Shown: positions 32,201 to 43,905 of the stretch, in pieces | Numbering within the stretch: position 1 is the first letter of the stretch | Layout: the number at the start of each line of letters is the position of its first letter | Assembly: GCA_013339895.1 (NCBI GenBank) | Contig: JABACO010000019.1 | Span: 7,106,466-7,170,465, forward strand | DNA from: Ephydatia muelleri | Taxonomy: Eukaryota > Porifera > Demospongiae > Spongillida > Spongillidae | DNA length: 64,000 nucleotides | Direction of reading: 5' to 3' | Position numbers and translations under genes: made by a program | The notes under the pieces: model-generated | Database searches by the model: none | What the model was told of the DNA's origin: nothing | Seen by the model: the letters and a program-made list of their open reading frames with translations, nothing else

Positions 32201-34829
32201 TAAATAGCACCAATGATCAAAGGGATTAATTGGGACAGCTCACATGCAGCCAAGTTCACAAACAAGGTACCCGTACTTCAATATACTGCTCCCAGTTGTA
32301 AACCTGCTCTTCATCTTCAATATACTGAGCAACTCTTTCAACCGGGAAGTTAATGACACCTCGACCCATGAAGCTGCAGAAGTGGGCGAAGATATTCTAT
32401 TATATTTATTCATAGTGCTAGGATTATGCATTAAGAATATGCACAAAATAAGATCGGTTCTCAGCTGAATGTTTTACCTCTCCAACATAGTGCCCTCCAC
32501 TCTTTTTTTCAGGATAACAGTCTTACGCTTAACTCCCACATACCTGCAGTATATATAGATAGTGAGAATAATACCAATTACACAGTGATTTGTGTATGCT
32601 TTGTATTCATTTGTGTGTGCGCATTGTGTGCATGTACACCATCTGTGTGTGTGTCTGTATGTGCATGTGTGTGTGCATGTGTGTGTGCATGTGTGTGTGC
32701 ATGTGTGTGTGCATGTGTGTATTCATGTGTGTGTATTCTTGTGTGTGCATGTGTGTGTAAGTGCGTGCATTCATGTGTATGCACATGTGTCTGTGCATGT
32801 GAGTGTGCATGTTTGGCTCAATACTGGGTGCACATGACAGGTATTTAGCATTTGTTTATATACATTTGAGTAAATTCTGGATATATATGTAGGTGTAAGC
32901 ATTTCAAAAGTGTACTGCTAAGCAGCCAAATGAACATGCATGATTCACAGTACTTACTCCCAGCCAGTGTCAGGAACAAGCCTTGTTTGGTTTTGTCCAT
33001 ATTTGGGGTCCACATATGAAGCACAGTAAACCTAGAAATTGCAAGATGCTAGTAAAACCCAGCTTTACATTCATGTACATGCATACCAGGGGATTCAAAA
33101 CACACTGATATGAATTTGTTAGCAAACTGGTACATATATTTAATTAGATAAATTGTATTATACAAGCAAATTTAGATTATATCAAATGATTATGTAACTA
33201 CATCAAGACCCTCAAAAAATTAAATTGAAATGATAACCGACTATTCAAGATAGAAAGATTATGATTCTCTTTTGGATAAGTTAGGCACAAAACTGGTTAT
33301 TGTTTTTGTAAATAGTTCGCATATTTCATATTCATCGAAAATGATTAAACCATGCCATCAAACCGATTCTAATTGCTTGATCTTTGCGCAACTTTTTTTC
33401 CAATATTATTTGACTAATGGGCGCAATTGATGCACTTACTCTAATTCAATAGTCATTCAAAACATTACACTACCTGCATGGATTTAATTTGCCTTTATCA
33501 TTTAAGTGAGCAAATATCCTTGGCTGTTTAAAAATATGCAAACGGCACGATTTGGTTTAATTATTTGAGCTGTTGTATGATTATAGACAAGTGTGTAAAG
33601 ACCTTGTAACAAGTATCATGATTATTGAGAAGTAGCTGCATTCATTCAATCGGAATGCAACGTACATATGCATGCCCTATAATGTCAATTCAGAAATAAT
33701 TTTTGCTTGCAATAGCTTCTCTTACCCTTTAATTTTCAGGCACTGGTCCTAGATCTAGACCGTTGTAGTCTTAGAATTAGGACCTGCTTAATAGTTTATT
33801 ATTGACTACAATCATACATTTTTAACCTTCGCACAATACCTGCACAAACCCTTCCAGAGCGATTCAGCTTGGGTTGGCAGGTATTGTGTGCAGGTTATAT
33901 CGCACCCAAATCGATCGATGTGCAAGTTTTTTACTCGTGAATGATAAGAAAAGCACTTTCCGTATCTAGACAAGGCAGTAAAGTTTCAGAATTTTTGAAA
34001 CTTGGGTTCATTTTATTTGTTGCTTGGTTAGTCGCTCTAGCTAGATCTACATGTAGGACGTCTGGAGATTAAAGGTTATAAAAACATAGCTATGACGCAA
34101 TGTTGGCTGATCAACAGTCTGCTGATAGTTTTAAGTATTCACTGATCCAGGTGTGAATACGTTTATGGCAAGAAGTGCGTGGTGGTTGGGCTTTATGCTG
34201 TTTCATCACCATTCATGTACCTTCATGCAGTGAATGCAAAGATTTGAGACGCAATATTCACACATGACCGAGGATCGATTGATTTAACTTTTTTTAAAAA
34301 CAAATGCTTAAACATTATAACATATCATGTCGACATAAAAGTTAGCTATTGGTGCTGTATATTTGATACAAATGCTTAGTAGAGGGAGGGAGAGGAGGGA
34401 AGGGAGGAGGGCTTTTGCAGTTCATATCACAAGGCTTCTTGTCGTGAATCATAGAAGCGACCCACAGAGTGTAATATGTCATACACCTCACACGGTCACC
34501 CATGGCGTACAGACATACCTGCCCGAGAATCTCCCCTGTCAGGATATTTCCGAGGGTACGCCAGTCCACTTCACCATCGGATTCTACAGCAGGAAGACAC
34601 ATATGCGCTCACAAATAATAGTATATGCACGGTCGCTATACCACACAAGCTCGGCCCACTTTCTTTGCACCCGTGCAATTAAATCAGGGGTTCGCCTCCC
34701 TTTGTTTTAACTCGTTCCCTTTTTTGCCTTACACTTACTGCGCGAGTGCGCGTACTAGAACCCCTTGCAAAGATACTACCCGAACTTTAATAAGGACTCA
34801 CTGTGGGGAAAGTCAATGGAGAGAGCCAT
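29264..34829 (-). CDS. Tandem (double) START-domain lipid-binding protein, gene A
   Basis: Start exon 34802-34829 (28 nt, MALSIDFPH), then 34519-34583 (65 nt, SDGEVDWRTLGNILTGEILG), 32958-33031, 32478-32543, 32277-32373, and about 31999-32049, 31864-31947, 31728-31809, 31377-31454, 30938-31250, 30481-30633, 30352-30422, 30170-30261, 30059-30115, 29908-29993, 29777-29860, 29640-29720, 29264-29543. START 1 shows VGVKRKTVILKKRVEGTM, FMGRGVINFPVERVAQYIED, GVSVSDTFHPPVPGVIRAKV and GVPAVVINRVIKDF. A linker exon leads to START 2: FLGQGIVNAPLRTVGNF, ATKCLVHAKRDNLYFVR, AISIEHSDVP and VDLIGLPSIIANRALKWHPL. START domains bind one lipid or sterol in a deep pocket and move it between membranes. There is no signal peptide or membrane helix, so a cytosolic role is likely. 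The ligand cannot be told. About 600 residues; two STARTs in one chain are unusual. Confidence 0.85.
32600..32815. repeat. TG/CATG-rich microsatellite
   Basis: Repeats of roughly 12 bp (CATGTGTGTGTG) in intron 3 of START gene A. The Cys/Val and His/Thr frames across it are artefacts. Confidence 0.9.
33032..34518. other. Large intron 2 of START gene A
   Basis: About 1.5 kb, A/T-rich, with a GA-rich tract near 34378-34412. No gene recognised. The corresponding intron of gene B is also long (about 38900-40125), so the long second intron predates the duplication. Confidence 0.6.
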
Positions 34830-35504
34830 GCGGTTCGAACATATCAAGAGCTTGCACAGAAAAACTGCCCCTCCCTCTGCATTACCACATTCTGCCCATG
34901 AAGCAATTAGGACTGCAATGATTATCATTGTACATGCATGTGCACGTGATCATTTATCAATGCAACGCAGACAAACATAAATATATTCTGCAGCTTAACT
35001 GCATGAATGTACGATCGACAGGCGCCAGCACAAGCTTTAGCCAGCCGCGTTTACTGTGCGTTACCGCGACCGCAACCAATACTTGTTTTACGTGTCATCC
35101 GTATGTCGCGTGGAAGCGACGTACAGCAGGGGTGTACCTTATTACCCGCATCGTTCGAATATGTTGCTTAGGATTGACGCATGAGATCACGGCCTGCAGC
35201 TATAACGGGATGTGCCTACAGCGCCACGCGCATCAGTGTGAAGAACTCTGTTCATCCGATTTATTGTGAATATACTAGCGCGCTTTAGCATGCAGTTACA
35301 GTCCTCAGACTTTCTGCATATTACTGTACAACTGTGTATTAACAATCATAATGCGCGAATAATATTATGCTGATGTCATGTGTAGGGTACATGTACTTTA
35401 CGCGCTCGATCAGATTTTTATTAGCAGATGTAATAGACCAAGTGTAAATAAATGGATGACATATGTGGCACGTTGACAATTAGAGAGTGCAAATGAATAC
35501 ACAC
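34830..35504. other. Spacer between the two START genes
   Basis: Upstream of gene A and downstream of gene B, about 675 bases. It probably holds the promoter of gene A and the 3' UTR of gene B. Short open frames have no recognisable features. Confidence 0.5.
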
Positions 35505-38500
35505 CTATGCATCCAAGCCAATTATTCTCCATCCTTCTTCTAGTCGACGATCTATATCAGTCAGCAAAGCAATTGGCTCACTGTCCTCTTTACTTTGTTT
35601 GTTTTCAACATGGTAGGAAGAGGTAGTCATGTTTTCAAGTGATTGAACGGAGGAGGGTAGATGTAGTTTTACATAGTGAATCGCAAGGGGATGCCTCTTG
35701 AGTACAAAGTTTGTAATAATTGCTGGGAGGCCTATCAGATCCACCTGTAGGATAAGTAGATTTAGAATTTAGGATATGCATTTGAACAAATGCAAGACTG
35801 TCAACCAACATGAGCCAAGTAAGTCACCAGAGTTTGTGTCTCACTTCCACGGTATGGTTCCATCACCCATCCTGATCCCGAAAACACCTTAAAAAAGATT
35901 GCAATTTGGAGTTGTGCTACACTGTACAGTTTCGTGACATACCTTTATTCTCGTGGTATTAGGAGGAGGTGGACAATCTGAATGATCAACAGATATGGCC
36001 GCTTGTACATACTTTCCATTCTAATTGCATTTTGGAATGAATTACTTATAGAAAAATGGACAGGCTTACAGTATAAATACATCTCACGAAGTAGAGGTTG
36101 TCTCTTTTTGCATGAACCATACACTTTGTGGTTTCATGTCTCTGATATCCTGTAAGAAAACAAAAAGAGATTACAAGGATTTGTACATGAATATTGTAAC
36201 ATGCATCACTTACCAATGTAATCTGTACAAGTATGAGATTTCTTGATCACTTTTACATATTTTGCATCCTTTAAGCATGCAACCAACACACATTTGGACC
36301 AATTGCTTACAGTCAGTTGGACATACCATTAGTGTGTTATCCCATGTAAAGGTTGACTGAATATCTGCTGTAAAATCACCCACCTGTCTCATTGGTGCAT
36401 TTACTATACCACGGCCAAGAAAGCTGGCAAAAAAAGAGAAGATTATGAGGGAACAACTCTGATTCATTTTGGTCAAAATAGCACGTTTTGATTTGACTCT
36501 ATTATTTCATTGAACCGTACCAATCGATGGGTGAATTCTCTTGCTTCTTAGTATAAACAACTACATCATGTTTTTCATGAACAAATCTGGAGAACAGACA
36601 GATCAAAATCTTATAGTTTGATTCCTGGGTAGTAATTGCTCACCTCCAGTCAGCCTTATCATGTGACTCTCTGCTTCCTTTGCCATACTTCTTGTCTATC
36701 ATTGCAATGCTCTCTACATCCTCAAGGATACATCTGGTGGCCACCTGTCCTAAAGCCTCCCAGTTCACCTCTCCGCCATTGTATAACCTCACTGGGGACA
36801 AAACATTACGAAATTCACATAATTACTGTTTCAGAAGTGGTTACAATACATCTTATTGGACTACATTATTGTATTTTGTATTGCAACATAGGAAATCTTA
36901 CAATCTGCTGCTGGATGCAAATCTCCAACTTCCTGAATTGCTCCACCTCTGTCTTCATTATCACAATGGAGGCTGATTGCAGTTGTTTTCCTTTCTAATT
37001 CCTGTTCATCTGTATAGTTTCTCGACTCCACATTCTCCAAATGATCATCATGGATGGGCTGACATTCTGAGCATGTATCACTTGTGGTATCAAATGTCAA
37101 TAGACCCTCTGAAGCCCCGGGTTTAACCCCCCAGCTCTTCTTCAGATACTCATTCAGATAGTGTACACTGACAGAGAGGTGCTTTAGAACTTTGCTCACG
37201 GCAGCAGCAGGCACTCCACCAATCGTAAGCTGCATGCATGTGTATTTTTAGCATCACTTTAGAGAAACAACTGCATCATTAAAAGATAGCCCAAGTACTA
37301 CTCTAAATTGATATCACTTCTAAAAAAATCAACCCAACCAAACCAAATCTGCCCCAGGCTGCAATACTACATACACCTTTCATGTAATTGCATTAGTTTT
37401 GCTTATGAAACTGAACATAGTAACTTACAGCTGCTACATATGTCACCAATGTCATGTTGGGATCACCTAAATATGGCTCCAAGACATATCCTGACCCTGG
37501 GAGTATCTGTTGCATTCACAGAAAACAATGGTGCAGTGACTGGCCATCACTCCACCCGTAATGCAACACATTTCTAACTCTCAGTTTGCTATGATGAAAG
37601 TTTCTATTCTAAGCAGGGGAATTTTCTCACTGTGCCTAAAGTCATCATAACTAAATTCAAATTCAACCATTATCCCCTTGCTGTTAGAGTTTGGCGGAAG
37701 TAGATGGGTGCCTCTGTTTGTTTGAATATTTTTACCACTTTATGAACTGCAGTATAATATGACTAGTATTTTAATGACCATGTCAGTTTTTTACTCCATA
37801 CATAAAGCTCTACTGCAGTCAAAACTTCACCTTTGCTCTAATTGTTCCTGGAGTTGGAGGACTGAATGTGTCACTTACAGACACACCTGTAATTACAAAT
37901 TTTTCATCCTATAGGAAATAAAGCTTTTAAAGGCAGCAACAGATTTGTTTGAATCATTACATTATATTTTACTCTTGAATAATAAACCAAGTCTGCTTTC
38001 GAATTCACAAGGCACACGGTGGCATGGTAGCATCTGTACACTGCAAGATGACTGAATGAAGTATGAAATGTGTGCAATCATAATCACCTATGAAGTCACT
38101 TTTGTCTTCAGACAGCTGTGCAATACACCTGACATCCTATAATAAGAAACAGAGTTGGAAATCCATCAGGAACATAACTAGCTAGCGTGCAAGTATGGTT
38201 AGACAGCTTAATTAAATCTGGTCCTACATAGAATATTATGTTAAGGAATAATTATTCTTACAGCAAGGTACTTCTCCCAGTTACACATCTGTTTCATATC
38301 GTCAGCCAACAGTTGAGCAACGTTTCTTACAGGCCAGTTGACAACACCACGACCCATAAAACTGAGCAGGTTTGAATATTAATGAGAACCAATATCTGGC
38401 CTAAAGACTGAACACAACATGTAGGTATTCATAAGTTAATTACCTATTTGGGGAAGTACCCTCCACTTTCTTGAGGATAGTAACTTTATGCTTCATTCCA

Positions 38501-40393
38501 ACGTACCTTAATAGATATAGAATGTATTGAATTAACACACGATTTAGTTGCAATCATCTACCAGGTGATTGCAGATACACATGCACGTGGAACAGAAACA
38601 AGTCCGTACACACGTGCACCACAACCGTATACGCACTCAATTCATTGGCATTTCGCAGTCAACTGTAAATGATTCCTAGCATATATGTCAACTAAAATGG
38701 TAATACTGACGTCTGGCTTGCAGCAAAAAAGTGAGTGGCATCTTGTAAGCCACTAGCTATGCTCAGCATGAAATATTTTTCAATATGAGTTGCAAAATAT
38801 ACAGTAGCCTGCATGTACTCACTCCCAGCTTGTCTCTGGTAGCATAGTCTTCTGTCTCTTTGGTCCATACAATGGATCCAGAAAAGAGGCGCAATGAACC
38901 TGTGGCACAATAATCAGCTTGAACAATTGTAATTTCCGTACTGATATGAATATGAATACTCTATACATGTATTTACGCCATATATGTAATATCACTGCCC
39001 TTGACGACTATCCTATATTCTGTTAGCGTGAAGTAAATCCAATTAATTAAAAAGTAAAACCAAAGGAACAGTTTGAAGAATATATGAACTTAAATTGGTC
39101 ATCGGAATGATTGCCTTGCAGGATGTGTTTGTAAACGTGCGCCAGCAGCTCGTGCCACTCCGCTAGAAATGGCTGTAATGATTTGAACAATTGGTGAAAT
39201 ACTGGTAGTCGCAAAATAAAATTCATTTCTTAGCGAATCAGCTCTCAATTCCAAAATCCCATGCACAAAATTAAAATGTTTGAAATTGACAGCATCTGAA
39301 ACATGAGGAATCATGATTTGGATTAGTTAACTGACCTGAATATGCAGTTAGTTTTAAAGCTACATTCATGCAGTACGCATGTAGGATCTAACGCTTTGTT
39401 GACATACACTGATAGATTTTATGCACAGGCAACTAATACCTAACGTAATGCAATCTCAGTTAAGCGCTCAATGGTTTTCGAGGCTCTGTCATAACGTTTG
39501 AGAAGTGTAATCGCGATGGTTAAAGCAATTCGCGCGAACAAGTGAGAGGTAGGCTCGCATGATGAAGCCTAATTCATCTGTTGGGGGAGTGATCATTTTA
39601 TAATCCAGTCTATGTAGACCAATTTTTTCCTTTTCGATAAAAAAGGGCCTTGCAAAACATGTTCACCCCCCCCCCCCCCCCCCCACAACTGGTCATGACG
39701 CCCTGTAAATATGACCTGTATTCTAATCTAAAAATAAGTCCGTTGAGACGATCATTAGTTACGCCTGACCTGCGGAATGTGGCCGCCCCCCCCCCCCCCC
39801 CCCCCCCCCAAGAAACAAACGATTGGTCACAAGGGGACATTTTTATTATTATTATTTTTTCAAAACCAAAATTGATCCCGCATTTTTGGAAGCTAGGACC
39901 ATTCCTTGCTTGAAAATACATGACACATCTTAGTCTAGATGCAATTGGTTTTGCCAGTCTGATCGGTTGTAACTGTTTCAACGACATTTGAAAGTACCGT
40001 TCGGTGCCATTATGCCGTAACGTGGCATATGGCACGCATCCTAACTCATCTTTACTCGTATATCATCGGCATATGGAGTTTGAGCCCAAATGATGCTATA
40101 CATGCATAAAGAACATGCAACCCACTTGTCCGAGAAGTTCTCCGGTTAAAATGTTGCCAAGGGTGTGCCAATCCACCTCACCATCGGACTCTGAGTAGAT
40201 AAAGCGATTGCCATTCAAAGAGGTATATGTATATTACGCAAAGGGATTGCATATGGACTTTTCTCTAGCTCACTGCATCTCTCTTCCCCTCCCACCTCAG
40301 TAGCCTTATAGTGTTTCATTTCCTCACACTCCGTCAGTGTTTCAAATGGAGGTTGTTGCACTTACTGTGAGGGAAGTCAGTTGCGAAGGCCAT
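35505..40393 (-). CDS. Tandem (double) START-domain lipid-binding protein, gene B
   Basis: A paralogue of gene A with the same exon plan: start exon 40366-40393 (28 nt, MAFATDFPH), 40126-40190 (65 nt, SDGEVDWHTLGNILTGELLG), then exons near 38825-38900, 38450-38510, 38260-38365, 38090-38140, 37960-38045, 37835-37915, 37430-37510, 36900-37235, 36650-36795, 36520-36590, 36330-36425, 36213-36270, 36070-36150, 35942-36020, 35810-35890 and 35505-35744. START 1 has FMGRGVVNWPVRNVAQLLAD, GVSVSDTFSPPTPGTIRAKV and GVPAAAVSKVLKHLSVSVHY. START 2 has GGEVNWEALGQ before it, FLGRGIVNAPMRQVGDFTAD, AAISVDHSDCPPPPNTTRIK and VDLIGLPAIITNFVLKRHPL. Lipid-binding, cytosolic by inference, ligand unknown. Gene A and gene B are head-to-tail and clearly a tandem duplication. 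They differ most in the acidic linker between the STARTs and in the C-terminal tail. Confidence 0.85.
39666..39684. repeat. Poly-C tract, 19 bases
   Basis: Uninterrupted C run in the long intron 2 of START gene B, about 100 bases from a second one. It reads as poly-G on the transcribed strand. Confidence 0.95.
39786..39809. repeat. Poly-C tract, 24 bases
   Basis: Second long C run in the same intron. Both are preceded by A/G-rich unique sequence with no further similarity that I can see. Confidence 0.95.
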
Positions 40394-40860
40394 ATTGCAC
40401 GATTGACAAAAAGGCAACCTCCCCCGTGTTATGTGACCAATATCTTATTCATTTACGTGCTGTTTACAAACTTAATAATTGTATTCATTGGCCAGCGGAT
40501 GTACGAGCACTCCGAGGGACATGGTGAAAGTAGTTTAGTCTCTAGGAGAGAAACCGCGTGCATGCGCATAGAACCTGCACACGACGATGGCTTGCATATA
40601 TATATCTGTATTTCTCAGTTGTGTTGTACATGTACAATAGCAGTATTTCATTATAGTGATGTATTATTTGAAACCGTTTGCCTCCATGCAGGCTCGCGTT
40701 CTCGTTCTATTGCCTCCAAGAAGAGTTTTTTGGGGGGTGGTATGTAAAGACCTATACTGTATTTAGCACGCCTATAGGACCCTAAAATGCACGTCCTTCC
40801 TTTGTATACTACCATTAATTGCCATGGCCGGTTATACAGCTGAGAACATATAATATTGCA

Positions 40861-41097
40861 TAGGGTAGCGTCAGGTATATTCGCCAGGGGGGAGTAGTCG
40901 CCACCCCCACTTTTAATAGCTCATAAAAACAAAAATAATAAGTTTGGATCTTTCTATATCAGTTTAAAACAACCCTAATAGGCTCCTTTGTTAGTGCCAT
41001 ACACAGTTTTACGCAAGTAACGTTGCTCTGTAGAATAAACAGGTGGCGAACACTCCTGACGTTATCGCAGGTGGCGATCACTACCTACGCTACCCTA
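40861..41097. mobile_element. About 235-bp MITE with TAGGGTAGCGT ends
   Basis: The left end TAGGGTAGCGTCAGGTA is mirrored by TACCTACGCTACCCTA on the right. A second inner pair is related to GGCGA and GGTGGCGA. If TA is the target duplication, the element proper is 40863-41095, consistent with a Tc1/mariner-type MITE. It is non-coding and lies between START gene B and the secreted-protein gene. Confidence 0.7.
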
Positions 41098-41315
41098 CTC
41101 CTGAATGAGCAAAACATAGCAATTTAGTTATATGTGCGTGTAATTTATTTTTATAGGCCTCGCGAATCAGCTACATCTCCAAATGAGCATAAGTGAACGT
41201 GGATTATAGCAATTGCGAGTACTTCGCACTGTCATTTACAATATATGTACATACTTTCTATGGATACAAGCGTCGAATACAACTTCTGACCATCATAAAG
41301 TTTCGCAAACACAAG

Positions 41316-42062
41316 TTACCGTAGTTTCATAGACAGTGAGCTTGCTGGGTGGCCCGCGGAACTCTCGTGTGGGCATTTTCCGGAGCCATCGAAGAGAGTT
41401 GGTGGGAGCAGTGTCTTGTCACCGGTCAAGACATTGTAGAACTTGTTCGTCACACCCACATTCCCTTGCACAGGGTCGCCAAGTACATAGAAGTCGTAGC
41501 GCACCAAATTTGCAAATGAATCGAAGTAAAACGTAAAAATAGGGCCAGGTATTTGAGCGATCTCAAAGGTCCACTTCTCGCAAAGACCGTACTCGGCTGT
41601 TACTTCGTCTCCAGCATAAATGGCATTCACGTCTCTAAGAAAAGTTTGCGAAAAGGGAGGCAGCCAACTGGCTTCGTAAGTAGCACAGGTCGATCCGTTG
41701 GCCAGGTTTGTCAGCTCCAACACGGTGTTGAGCGGGGGACTCTTCGTGAAATCGAGCAAACTAATACTAACTGAGCTGGTCAAGGGAGATGGTTGGCTGT
41801 GGTTGTTGGAACTCAGGTCAACAACGGTGCAATCGGCCCGGATCATCTGCTGTGTGTAGCTCGAGTAGTACGTACCGGAGCAAGTGTGGTTGACCACGAA
41901 ACCATTGTGATTGAATTTATTTTGGATGAAATTGGCTGTAAATTCGGTCGCCACCAACGGAGGAACCCTGCCTTGAGAACGGGCGCCGGTCAGTAGGGTA
42001 CATATAACTAGACCCAGTGTATTGAATAAAAAGCTCTTCATACTGATTTTTGAAGCCATCAC
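41316..42062 (-). CDS. Secreted protein of unknown family, intronless
   Basis: An uninterrupted 248-codon frame. The likely start is the Met at 42041, giving a clean signal peptide (MKSFLFNTLGLVICTLLTGA); Mets at 42062 and 42059 lie just upstream. The mature part has at least five cysteines (HTCSG, ADCTV, STCATY, GLCEKW, GKCPHE) and several N-glycosylation sites, and has no membrane helix, so it should be secreted and disulphide-bonded. The mix of beta-prone segments ending in an LFDGSGKC-like block faintly recalls ependymin-related proteins, but I would not assign it. It lies between the START cluster and the TTC9-like gene with no sign of a joint function. Absence of introns in an intron-rich region is notable. 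Confidence 0.75.
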   Translation of the reverse strand: MMASKISMKSFLFNTLGLVICTLLTGARSQGRVPPLVATEFTANFIQNKFNHNGFVVNHTCSGTYYSSYTQQMIRADCTVVDLSSNNHSQPSPLTSSVSISLLDFTKSPPLNTVLELTNLANGSTCATYEASWLPPFSQTFLRDVNAIYAGDEVTAEYGLCEKWTFEIAQIPGPIFTFYFDSFANLVRYDFYVLGDPVQGNVGVTNKFYNVLTGDKTLLPPTLFDGSGKCPHESSAGHPASSLSMKLR

Positions 42063-43905
42063 ATGACTGCAATTGCATCGTACGCATGCGCATGAATATG
42101 CCGAACTCGTGTGCTATCCAGCTGGTGCTATCTACGCGCAATCAAATCCTATAACACACAATTAAGTAGGGCAGTATTGCGATCGATGACGTTGATTTTC
42201 TAATGGTTATAGCTTTATAGTCTTTTAACACTTACATTCCGAAAATTTCAAACCAAGAAACATACATGTATATCATAGGCTTACACACATTTGCATACGG
42301 GAATTTCAACAGGCAAGTGTTACTAGGTCATGATGCACAATATCAGCTAAGTATGATCTTCACTTTCCTCTTCCAGTTCCCAAAAGTGCAATATAATAAC
42401 ATAACGTTTTGAATTTCTTTGGCATTTTAGCACTCTGCAAGTGTATACTGCTATAGAACATACCTATCTCACCCTATTGCAAATGAGATGAGTTTTTCTC
42501 TATAGCCATTGTAGAGTGACGAGATTCTAATTTGGTATCCATGCATCAAATACAGTCAACCTATTGCCCATTTTTCAAGACCAAGAAAAGGAGCCAAGCA
42601 AATCAATTCAACCACCTGACAAAGCATATGTAGAGCCATGATATTCAATAATTTATTTTGTATGTCAGGAATCATCCTCACCTCTCAGTTTCAAGTACAG
42701 AATAACATTTGAATTACTTTCTTGACCTCCATGCCCTCTAAAAAAGGCAAACCTTGACTTGCTAAAATTATAAGTTGAGAAGTATTTTTAGAGAACACTG
42801 CTGTTTCAACAAGTACTGGAATTACAGGCAGCTTACCTGTTATGCTAATTAACCTTGAATGTTTTTGTTTCCAAACTGAAGGTTTGGATAAAAGTTACAC
42901 ATTTCCAGCCATCATAGTTTAACGAAGTGGCCTTGCCTGGATTACACTGATAGCTTGTGGTATGCTTCACATTGTGCAGAGGCAAGTGCTCAAAAATTAG
43001 CTTCAATGGTCTTCCAACAACTATCTGAATCAGTATCTTTAATAATGTTCACCATTGGAAGATTACCATAGTGATGTTTGGCATACAGTACATAATTAAG
43101 CTAGTGGCATGCTAAATTTACTTGCATTACCTGCAACAATACATTGGCGGAATCCTGGTCTACACAAGTAACGAAGAAAAGGTTGGAATACAATCTCTGG
43201 TTGACCAGTACTTGATAGATGTGTGCTTTCATACACTGTACAATAATTGCATTAGGTTTAATACATTATTAAAATCATTTACATTTTTACTCAGAAAAGT
43301 ATAGTGGCCATGGCCAAGCAGTTCCTACAAATGCAAGAATAGTTATATTTATTAATATGTGTGGAAGATTTTCACACTCTGCCAGAAGTGGGGAGGGTGA
43401 AGGGGAATGAGAAATTAAAAAATGGGGCCTAAATACATATTGCACAGCATGGCCTCCTGATTCAGTTGACTGTGCATACTAGAGGAAGTGTAACAGGTTA
43501 CAGTTCAAAGAAAAAAGATGGTACAGAAAATACACAGCACAGAACCAACCCTTAAACTTACTTAAATTAGTTCCTTTTCATGTTGAGGCTATTCGTAGAC
43601 AGTAAGTGGATTACATCACTGCTACACAATTATATCAGATGCATGCTTTGTTGACTAGTAGCCACACAGCACAATCTCTTCACTCTTTTCAACCAGCACA
43701 TGTATGCTTACAATTGAGTAAAAAGGCATGCAAATACTTGATTTTGTGCTTCAGTGTTTGAGTTGTGAAAGGTGGAGTGAAATACAACAGCTTTACATAA
43801 GAGTCATTGGCAAGAAAAAGAAGAATGCTGAGCAATCAAAATGTTATAAATAATGTGCTAGTCCCCTTGTAATAATTATGCAGTTCCAGATATAAAATGG
43901 ACTGA
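42063..43905. other. Intergenic, no recognised gene
   Basis: A/T-rich with scattered short frames; nothing I can support. It separates the secreted-protein gene from the 3' end of the TTC9-like gene. Confidence 0.5.

Noticed and set aside
32578-32848. Cys/Val-rich and His/Thr-rich frames
   Set aside because: Translations of the TG-rich microsatellite in an intron.
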